Origin: M3 sp045133615
GTDB lineage: Bacteria > Bacteroidota > Bacteroidia > Bacteroidales > Muribaculaceae
Direction: 5' to 3'
DNA: 64,000 bases
Assembly: GCA_045133615.1 (NCBI GenBank)
Contig: JBGUUQ010000051.1
Span: forward strand, 1 to 64,000
The notes beneath the pieces were generated by a model. It saw only the letters and a program-made list of their open reading frames with translations. It was not told where the DNA came from and did not search any database. The translations under genes and the position numbers were made by a program. This document shows, piece by piece, positions 58,252-64,000 of this stretch (positions are counted from its first letter, which is position 1; each line of letters opens with the position of its first letter).

Positions 58252-59432
58252 AACGAATCCTATTCTCCATATACTGCTGCGCCGCGACCGCCTGCCTCGC
58301 CGGAGCGCAATCATTCGACGCCTTGATTCGTCAGGTAGTCGAAAACAATCCGGAGATAATCTCCGCCAACGCCTCCGCCGAAAGCGAACTGCTCAATCTG
58401 CGTAGCGAAAACAATCTCGCCGACCCCGAAATCGGATTTGAGCACATGTGGGCGCCCTCCGGTGTCGAAAACAAATGGAATGCCTCTATCAGCCAGTCAT
58501 TCGACTGGCCGGGAGTTTATCAGGCCCGCAGCAAAGCCTATCGTAGCGCATCATCGGCAATGGATTACCTTCGTCAAAGTCGCTACATCGACAAATCTCT
58601 CGAAGTAAAGCTCCTGTTCATCGACATCATCAACACCCGCAAATTGCTCGCCCTTTGTGATACAAGTCTCGATTTATTCTCCAACCTCCTCTCTCATTAT
58701 CAAAAAGGTTACGAGCAAGGCGAATTTACGCGACTTGACATCAATAAAATTCGCGTCGAGCAATTAAGCCTCACCCGTCGTCGCGCATCGCTTGACTCAC
58801 AACTCGAAGTCCTCAAAGGCTCCCTTACTGCTCTGAACGGCGGCAATGATTGTAGCGACATTCTCGCTCTTCTATCCGAATATCCCGATGAGCCGCTTCT
58901 CTCCATCGCCGACTACGAGCAGCTTCTTGCCACTCACGACCCGCAACTCAACTATCAATCATCGCTAATCGAGTCGCAGCAACACCTTGCCAAAGCTGCA
59001 CAACTGAGCCGTTACCCCTCTTTCTCCATCGGCTATGCCCATGCCCGCGAAGAAGGACACTCGTTCAACGGCATCTCTCTCTCCGTCACCCTGCCGTTCT
59101 TCTCCTCTCGCCACAAAGCCAAAGCAGCCGAAATCATGCAGCAATCCTATGTTGCCGACCTCAACGGAGTAAAAGTCGACCGCTCCGCCACAATGTTCGC
59201 CGACCACGCGATAGCCACCTCCCTCTTCCGCGAAATAGCCGACTACCGCACTATTCTCGACGACGGCTACCTCTCTCTCTTGCGCAAAGCCCTCGACGGC
59301 GGAGAAATGACTCTCATCAGCTACATACAGGAAGTCAACTTCTATCAAGAAGCCGTAGCCGACATGCTCGAAGTCGAATACCAATACCACCTCACATTGG
59401 CTCGACTCAACCGCTACGCGACAATTCCGTAA
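58248..59432 (+). CDS. TolC-family outer membrane efflux channel
   Basis: A 394-aa outer membrane factor. A signal peptide (ILFSIYCCAATACLAGAQ) is followed by two repeats of long helices and beta strands: FDALIRQVVENNPEIISANASAESELLNLRSENNLADPEIGFEHMW and, in the second half, QLNYQSSLIESQQHLAKAAQLSRYPSFSIGYAHAREEGHSFNGISLSVTLPFFSSRHKAKAAE. Shorter than E. coli TolC, as for CusC-like proteins of Bacteroidota. It completes the tripartite pump. A terminator follows. Confidence 0.92.
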   Translation: MKRILFSIYCCAATACLAGAQSFDALIRQVVENNPEIISANASAESELLNLRSENNLADPEIGFEHMWAPSGVENKWNASISQSFDWPGVYQARSKAYRSASSAMDYLRQSRYIDKSLEVKLLFIDIINTRKLLALCDTSLDLFSNLLSHYQKGYEQGEFTRLDINKIRVEQLSLTRRRASLDSQLEVLKGSLTALNGGNDCSDILALLSEYPDEPLLSIADYEQLLATHDPQLNYQSSLIESQQHLAKAAQLSRYPSFSIGYAHAREEGHSFNGISLSVTLPFFSSRHKAKAAEIMQQSYVADLNGVKVDRSATMFADHAIATSLFREIADYRTILDDGYLSLLRKALDGGEMTLISYIQEVNFYQEAVADMLEVEYQYHLTLARLNRYATIP

Positions 59433-59458
59433 CCGAATACTCCTCAATCCACTCATCA

Positions 59459-59488
59459 GCCTTCTCAATTTTGAGGAGGCTTTTTTTC
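59459..59488 (+). terminator. Terminator of the efflux operon
   Basis: The stem agccttctcaa (59459-59469) / ttgaggaggct (59472-59482) has one G-U wobble, followed by TTTTTT. 27 nt after the TolC-like stop. Confidence 0.85.
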
Positions 59489-59556
59489 ATCCCTACATGA
59501 ACAATCCGACACCCCTCCGCGTTTTACTTGCAAACAAACAAAAAAACGTATCAACA

Positions 59557-60132
59557 ATGGAATACACCCAACCCAAACTCCCTTACGCCACCGATGCGTT
59601 GGAGCCTGCTATCAGCAAAAAGACTGTCGAATTTCACTATGGTAAACACGAAAAAGCCTATATCGACAATCTCAACAACATGATTAAAGGCACCGAATTC
59701 GAACGTCTCGAACTCGAAGAAATCATCCGACGCGCCACAGGCCCATTGTTCAACAATGCCTCCCAAGCGTGGAACCATATATTCTATTTCTTCTCTTTTT
59801 CCCCCTTTGGAGGCGGCGAACCCGAAGGAGAACTCGCTGAAGCCATCATCGCCCAATTCGGCTCTTTTGAAACTTTCAAAAAGACATTTGTCGAAGCCGG
59901 CGTAAAGATTTTCGGTTCCGGTTGGGTATGGCTCTCCAAAGATTCCGAAGGCAAACTCGTCATCACTCAGGAAAGCAATGCAGGCAATCCTCTCACAAGC
60001 GGATTAAGCCCCTTGCTCACCTTCGATGTCTGGGAACACGCCTACTATCTCGACCACCAAAACCGACGTGCCGATGCCCTCAATGCACTTTGGAACATCG
60101 TCGATTGGGACATCATTAGCAGTCGATACTAA
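59557..60132 (+). CDS. sodB: Superoxide dismutase (Fe/Mn)
   Basis: I start at ATG 59557 (MEYTQPKLPYATDALEPAI), the family's N-terminus; the frame is open 20 codons further, but that part has no counterpart. A 191-aa SOD. Metal ligands: His in EFHYGKHEKAYIDNLN, His in NNASQAWNHIFYF, Asp and His in LLTFDVWEHAYYLDHQNRRADAL. The residue pattern (SPFGGGEPEGELAEAI, GSGWVWL) fits the Fe or cambialistic type found in Bacteroides. It detoxifies superoxide in the cytoplasm. It has its own unit after the efflux terminator. Confidence 0.95.
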   Translation: MEYTQPKLPYATDALEPAISKKTVEFHYGKHEKAYIDNLNNMIKGTEFERLELEEIIRRATGPLFNNASQAWNHIFYFFSFSPFGGGEPEGELAEAIIAQFGSFETFKKTFVEAGVKIFGSGWVWLSKDSEGKLVITQESNAGNPLTSGLSPLLTFDVWEHAYYLDHQNRRADALNALWNIVDWDIISSRY

Positions 60133-60304
60133 TCCTTTTTTTCTTACGAATTTTCGTACTTTTCTCATATGGATTTAACGCATAGCGTACATTAACTTTA
60201 GCACTTAATAAGCATAATGTGATGAATGGAGAAGGAGGTCTGCGTGAGCAGCCCTCTTTTTCTTTCCCACACCACAAATCGAAACTCTCAATTTTTCAAT
60301 TCCC

Positions 60305-60964
60305 ATGCGCCCACTTCTGCTCTCATTCCATATCCTCACCCTCATCGCTGCACTGATTCTCATCGTAGTCATATCCTACGATGCTTTCACCAACATATCC
60401 TTTCTTGCCGACAGTTGGTACCTCACCATCCAATTCTGGGTATGCATCTTCTTCATGCTCGATTTCTTCGTCGAATGGATATTCTCGCCTCGCAAATGGC
60501 ACTATCTCCTCACACGCGCCATCTTTCTGCTCGTTAGTATCCCATATCTCAACATCATCAACCACTACCATATCGAGATACCCGAATCGCTATCCTATGC
60601 CATTCGCTTCATCCCCATGTTGCGTGCAGCCTATGCACTTGCCATCATCACCCGCCTTCTATCTTCCGACCGCATCTCCGGTCTATTCTCATGCTACATC
60701 ATCCTGCTGCTCACTTCTGTCTACTTTTCCGCCATCATCTTCTACATCACCGAACATTATGTCAATCCCTTAGTCACCGACTTTTGGAACTCACTTTGGT
60801 GGGCATTCATGAACGTCACCACAGTCGGCTGCAACATCAACGCCATCACCACTACCGGCATGATACTTGCTGTCATCTTATCAGCCGAAGGACTCATCTT
60901 ATTTCCCGTTTTCACCATCTATATCACCAATGCTCTGACTCGGACTCCCGACAAACAAGCCTAA
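60305..60964 (+). CDS. K+-channel-like ion transporter with altered selectivity filter
   Basis: A 219-aa membrane protein with about six hydrophobic segments: a voltage-sensor-like S1-S4 part (SYDAFTNISF..., a positively spaced helix at about 88-125 with RFIPMLRAAYALAIITRLLSSDRI), then S5, pore loop and S6. The pore loop reads LWWAFMNVTTVGCNINAITTTG, so the filter is TVGCN (about 173-177) where K+ channels have TVGYGD. The S6 contains the usual small hinge. It ends shortly after S6 with no cytoplasmic domain. Selectivity is uncertain. The 172-nt gap upstream has a TAacTTTa half-box at 60193-60200. Confidence 0.8.
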   Translation: MRPLLLSFHILTLIAALILIVVISYDAFTNISFLADSWYLTIQFWVCIFFMLDFFVEWIFSPRKWHYLLTRAIFLLVSIPYLNIINHYHIEIPESLSYAIRFIPMLRAAYALAIITRLLSSDRISGLFSCYIILLLTSVYFSAIIFYITEHYVNPLVTDFWNSLWWAFMNVTTVGCNINAITTTGMILAVILSAEGLILFPVFTIYITNALTRTPDKQA

Positions 60965-61031
60965 AATCCGAAAAATCTGCAATATCGGCGCATTCATATC
61001 CTCCCACACTTCATCTTGCAAAAATTTTCGC

Positions 61032-61039
61032 TATATTTG
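61032..61039 (+). promoter_or_regulatory. -7 box of the type B sorted protein gene
   Basis: TAtaTTTG at 61032-61039, 21 nt before the ATG at 61061. No TTG at the right distance. Confidence 0.45.
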
Positions 61040-61060
61040 TAGATTATTTATCTATTTAAA

Positions 61061-62401
61061 ATGAAGAAAATCGTCATTTCGGTCGCTGCATTGCTCGCTG
61101 TCAACTCCGCCATTGCCCAAATTTCTTTCTCAGGCAACAGTCGCGAAGTTATTACCGTCTCCCCTCAGGCTTCGACCGGACTAAATAATATCTACGTCCT
61201 TTACGACACCAACGGTGTTTCCATAAGCTACACCGCCTCTTCATCCTCTTCTGCCATCACTTGGTATCGCTTCAGCAACCTCGGAGGAGCCTATGCAGAG
61301 CCGATTTCCGGCATCACACATTCAGGGTCCGTATATACACTCCCCTCGGTTGAAGGCGACATGGGATATATCGTCGAAGAAGGCTCCCGACGCACCTATT
61401 TTTGGATAGTCGATTATGCCGCTCACTATCTCGACTTGCAGTCGCTTACAGTCTCTGCCGAGCAAGATTGCGCGATGACAGCACTCGAAACTATGGGCAA
61501 TGGTGATAAAATCTTATACTACACCATCAACGGCCGTCAGATGGAACTCGACCGCGAACTCTCGCTGCAATATTCCACCCTCGAATGGAATTCCGACAGC
61601 GAAACCTATGTCCAAGTCGAAACCACCGAGACCTTCTCGTATCTCCCCTCCGTCATCTATACCGCTGCTCCACTTTGCGACACCGATTTCTCACTCTCCG
61701 GCGACCGCTTCCTGCGTCAATGGGGCGAAGCTGAAACCATAGTGTCCCCCTCTTTCTCCACCATAGCCGTTGCTGCCGAAACATCTGCCACACAGACCAC
61801 ACGCGAAAACGACAATGAGCAGAAAGAAGATGGAGCCGCTCTTGGAGGCTCCGCTCCGGTAGAGATCACATTCAAGGCAGCAGTAACCGATGCCGCCATA
61901 TATCGCGAATGGCAGATTTCCGAAGACATCGAATTTGAAAACATATCGATGCGGTTCAACGAACTTGAGACCACCCACACTTTCTTGGACTACGGCACCT
62001 ACTACGTTCGCTTCATGGCAAGCAACGATGCCGGCACATGCGACTATTACGGTGCTACCTACGAAATCTCCGTCGGAGAATCTCGATTGGAATGTCCCAA
62101 CGCATTTTCCCCCGGTGCCACCGAAGGTGTCAACGATGAGTGGAAAGTCAGCTACAAATCCATCACATCTTTTGAATGTCACATCTTCAACCGATGGGGC
62201 ATAAAAGTAGCCGAATTCTCCGATCCTTCTCAAGGATGGGACGGCCGCCACAACGGCAAACTCGTTCCGGCTGGCGTTTACTACTACGTTATTAAAGCCC
62301 GCGGTGCCGATGGTCGGGACTACGACCTTAAAGGCGACATCAACATTATCAACTACAACGGTACTCTCAACGGTACCACATCAAACCCCGCAACAGAATG
62401 A
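61061..62401 (+). CDS. Exported protein with gliding-motility/T9SS type B-like C-terminal domain
   Basis: A 446-aa protein. Signal peptide (ISVAALLAVNSAIAQ). The middle has Ig/PKD-like beta repeats (SISYTASSSSSAITWYRF, LETTHTFLDYGTYYVRFMASNDAGTCDYYGATYEISV). The C-terminal ~85 residues match the CHU_C type B domain: CPNAFSPGATEGVNDEWKVSYKSITSFECHIFNRWGIKVAEFSDPSQGWDGRHNGKLVPAGVYYYVIKARG. In T9SS organisms this targets proteins across the outer membrane. Here a 14-residue tail follows the last strand, which is unusual. Its stop overlaps the next gene by 4 nt. Confidence 0.85.
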   Translation: MKKIVISVAALLAVNSAIAQISFSGNSREVITVSPQASTGLNNIYVLYDTNGVSISYTASSSSSAITWYRFSNLGGAYAEPISGITHSGSVYTLPSVEGDMGYIVEEGSRRTYFWIVDYAAHYLDLQSLTVSAEQDCAMTALETMGNGDKILYYTINGRQMELDRELSLQYSTLEWNSDSETYVQVETTETFSYLPSVIYTAAPLCDTDFSLSGDRFLRQWGEAETIVSPSFSTIAVAAETSATQTTRENDNEQKEDGAALGGSAPVEITFKAAVTDAAIYREWQISEDIEFENISMRFNELETTHTFLDYGTYYVRFMASNDAGTCDYYGATYEISVGESRLECPNAFSPGATEGVNDEWKVSYKSITSFECHIFNRWGIKVAEFSDPSQGWDGRHNGKLVPAGVYYYVIKARGADGRDYDLKGDINIINYNGTLNGTTSNPATE

Positions 62402-63354
62402 ATTTAAAATACATCACCCGCTCCCTGATTGTATCCACAATCCTTGGAGCATCATCCATCGCGGCCGTAGCAGCCGACGATAGTGCAAAAAGCGCCGTTT
62501 TTTCTCGTGTTGAAAACCCGGAAATTCCTCGTTCCATGGAATTTGCTGGAAAAAAAATCGACTTGGATCGTACCGACATGTACGAACGTCTCGATCGTGA
62601 ACTCACCTCGATGATCTACACACATGGCAACACCCTGTTAGTCATCAAGCGAGCCAACAAATATTTCCCCATACTTGCCCCAATCCTCAAGAAAAACGGC
62701 ATCCCCGCCGATATGATATATCTCGCATGTATCGAAAGTACACTTAATATTCGAGCTTATTCATCGGCAAAAGCTGCCGGCTTGTGGCAATTCATTCCAA
62801 GCACTGCAAAGCAATACGGCTTGGAAGTCTCCGACGAAGTCGATGAGCGTTACCACATCGAAAAAGAGACCGCTGCCGCTTGTCGATACTTCAAAAAAGC
62901 CCTCGAATTATACGGCAATTGGGAATCGGTAGCCGCATCCTACAACGGCGGTATGGCCCGTATCAGCAACGAACTCAGTTCGCAACAAGCATCCTCGGCC
63001 TACGATCTCTACCTCGTTGACGAAACCTCACGCTATATGTTCCGACTTTTGGCAATGAAAGTCATCATGGAAAATCCCGCTCGCTTCGGTTTCCGACTGT
63101 CAAAACACCAACTTTACCAACCGGTCGAATACACCGAAGTCACCGTCGATGACGCCGTTGAAGACTGGCCCACATGGGCAAAAGAACACGGCATTACATT
63201 TGCCCAACTACGCGAACACAACCCTTGGATTCGCGCAAAAAAGCTCACCAACAAGACAAAAAAGACCTACACCATTAAGATTCCGAAACAAAGCAGTCTT
63301 TACCGCTCACGTCAGGAACAGTCTGTCTACAATCCTAATTGGGTAATCGACTAA
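62398..63354 (+). CDS. Lytic transglycosylase (MltD-like, SLT fold)
   Basis: A 318-aa exported protein. Signal peptide (LIVSTILGASSIAAVAAD). The SLT catalytic domain (about 80-225) has the active-site Glu in YLACIESTLNIRAYSSAKAAGLWQFIPSTAKQYGL, then AACRYFKKALELYGNWESVAASYNGG. The C-terminal ~70 residues (VTVDDAVEDWPTWAKEHGITFAQLREHNPWIRAKKL... TYTIKIP) form one LysM-like peptidoglycan-binding unit. It cuts glycan strands to 1,6-anhydromuropeptides. Coupled to the upstream gene through the ATGA overlap. Confidence 0.92.
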   Translation: MNLKYITRSLIVSTILGASSIAAVAADDSAKSAVFSRVENPEIPRSMEFAGKKIDLDRTDMYERLDRELTSMIYTHGNTLLVIKRANKYFPILAPILKKNGIPADMIYLACIESTLNIRAYSSAKAAGLWQFIPSTAKQYGLEVSDEVDERYHIEKETAAACRYFKKALELYGNWESVAASYNGGMARISNELSSQQASSAYDLYLVDETSRYMFRLLAMKVIMENPARFGFRLSKHQLYQPVEYTEVTVDDAVEDWPTWAKEHGITFAQLREHNPWIRAKKLTNKTKKTYTIKIPKQSSLYRSRQEQSVYNPNWVID

Positions 63355-63367
63355 TAGCTTATTCATT

Positions 63368-64000
63368 ATGGGTGAATTTATTGATAGCTTGTCAATTTTT
63401 GGCGCAAGGGTCAACAATCTCAAGAACATTGACGTGACCATTCCGCACAACAAACTTTCGGTCATCACCGGACTGAGTGGCAGCGGAAAATCCTCTCTTG
63501 CCTTCGACACCATTTACGCCGAAGGCCAGCGTCGCTATATTGAGACTTTCTCTTCCTATGCCCGCAACATGCTTGGGGCATTGGAGCGTCCCGATGTCGA
63601 CAACATTTCGGGCCTTAGTCCCGTGATTGCCATTGAGCAAAAGACTATCAATCGCAACCCGCGAAGCACTATCGGCACCACTACCGAAATCTACGATTTC
63701 CTGCGACTCCTATTCGCACGCGTAGGCACCGCCAGAAGCTACATCTCCGGTGAGCCGATGATCAAGTACACCGAAGAGCGTATTATCGACCTCATTCTCC
63801 AAAAATACAATGGTCGTCGCATATACATCCTCGCGCCACTCATCAAAAACCGCAAAGGCCACTACAAAGACCTTTTTGAGACTCAACGTAAAAAGGGCTA
63901 CCTCAATGTTCGTGTCGATGGTGAGATTCGTGAGATTACATTCGGAATGAAACTCGACCGTTACAAAAACCACTCCATAGAACTCGTCATCGACAAAATG
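63368..64000 (+). CDS. uvrA: Excinuclease ABC subunit A (3'-truncated by window edge)
   Basis: ATG at 63368, 13 nt after the transglycosylase stop, open to the last base (211 codons). MGEFIDSLSIFGARVNNLKN, Walker A ITGLSGSGKSSLAFDTIYAEGQRRYIETFS, and GLSPVIAIEQKTINRNPRSTIGTTTEIYDFLRLLFARVG are unmistakable UvrA. After FARVG, other bacteria have the first zinc Cys pair (PxCPxC); here TARSYISGEPMIKY stands instead, as I remember for Bacteroidota UvrA. It recognises DNA damage together with UvrB in nucleotide excision repair. Confidence 0.95.
   Translation, partial: MGEFIDSLSIFGARVNNLKNIDVTIPHNKLSVITGLSGSGKSSLAFDTIYAEGQRRYIETFSSYARNMLGALERPDVDNISGLSPVIAIEQKTINRNPRSTIGTTTEIYDFLRLLFARVGTARSYISGEPMIKYTEERIIDLILQKYNGRRIYILAPLIKNRKGHYKDLFETQRKKGYLNVRVDGEIREITFGMKLDRYKNHSIELVIDKM

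Noticed and set aside
59497..59556. 20-codon N-terminal extension of superoxide dismutase
   Set aside because: The SOD family begins at MEYTQPKLPY; the extra residues are not a proper signal peptide, and the region begins directly after the terminator T-run.
1..64000. tRNA, rRNA, CRISPR arrays, insertion sequences
   Set aside because: I saw no cloverleaf-like clusters, rRNA stretches, regularly spaced repeats or transposase frames; the only mobile element is the microvirus.

Overview
The window looks like chromosomal DNA of a member of the Bacteroidales; a Muribaculaceae-type gut bacterium is my best guess, but that is inference. The reasons are Bacteroidota-type promoters (TTG, about 20 nt, TAnnTTTG) in front of many genes, a ribosomal protein S16 with a long Ala/Glu/Lys tail, the DUF1599 / BT_3928-like / tpiA / SPOR / folE gene order, DUF4136 and DUF6769-like proteins, a UvrA of the Bacteroidota type, and a T9SS type B-like sorting domain. 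I saw no rRNA, tRNA or CRISPR array.

Layout of the host part. 1-7.3 kb: end of rpsP, a small basic protein, a putrescine operon (77-aa protein, aguA, aguB), an outer-membrane beta-barrel receptor with a lipoprotein-type membrane regulator upstream, and a DUF4136 lipoprotein. 7.4-12 kb: clpC-htpG chaperone operon, divergent from gyrA. 14.8-20 kb: TPR protein, DUF1599, MauE/DoxX-like protein, tpiA, SPOR protein, folE. 20-23 kb (minus strand): hemerythrin protein with a LuxR-type regulator, then rplY-pth-S4 protein. 23-33 kb: a glycosyltransferase, the etfB-etfA-acyl-CoA dehydrogenase operon, and purL with a PurF-like protein that lacks the catalytic Cys. 33.6-46.4 kb (plus strand): tig, clpP, clpX, recQ, purU, hisH-hisA-hisF-hisIE, ftsE-like gene, lysC-lysA. 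53.4-64 kb (plus strand): His-rich protein plus a tripartite heavy-metal RND efflux operon, superoxide dismutase, a K+-channel-like protein, a type B sorted exoprotein, a lytic transglycosylase and the start of uvrA.

The accessory element is a complete integrated microvirus (ssDNA phage, Alpavirinae/Gokushovirinae-like) at 46659-53320, about 6.66 kb. It carries two small early genes, an M15 peptidase, a 23-codon amphipathic peptide gene, the HUH replication initiator VP4, major capsid VP1, a scaffold-like protein, pilot protein VP2 and a 41-aa membrane protein. It has no integrase. It is bounded by dif-like sites that share the 6-bp core and one 11-bp arm, so it almost certainly uses host XerC/XerD. 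One reconstructed host arm (minus strand TTATGTTAAAT) is identical to the E. coli XerD half-site, which suggests this is the chromosomal dif locus. The right end of the prophage is a non-coding block with several hairpins, four copies of the mini-hairpin heptamer GCGAAGC and two tandem XerD-arm-like 11-mers.

Most interesting points: integration changes the base that completes the -33 TTG of the leftmost phage promoter; a cationic amphipathic 23-aa peptide is translationally coupled between the M15 peptidase and VP4; the hairpin/GCGAAGC block could be the single-strand origin or packaging signal; a perfect 15+15 bp palindrome covers the promoter and start codon of the outer-membrane receptor gene; and a K+-channel-like protein has a TVGCN filter.
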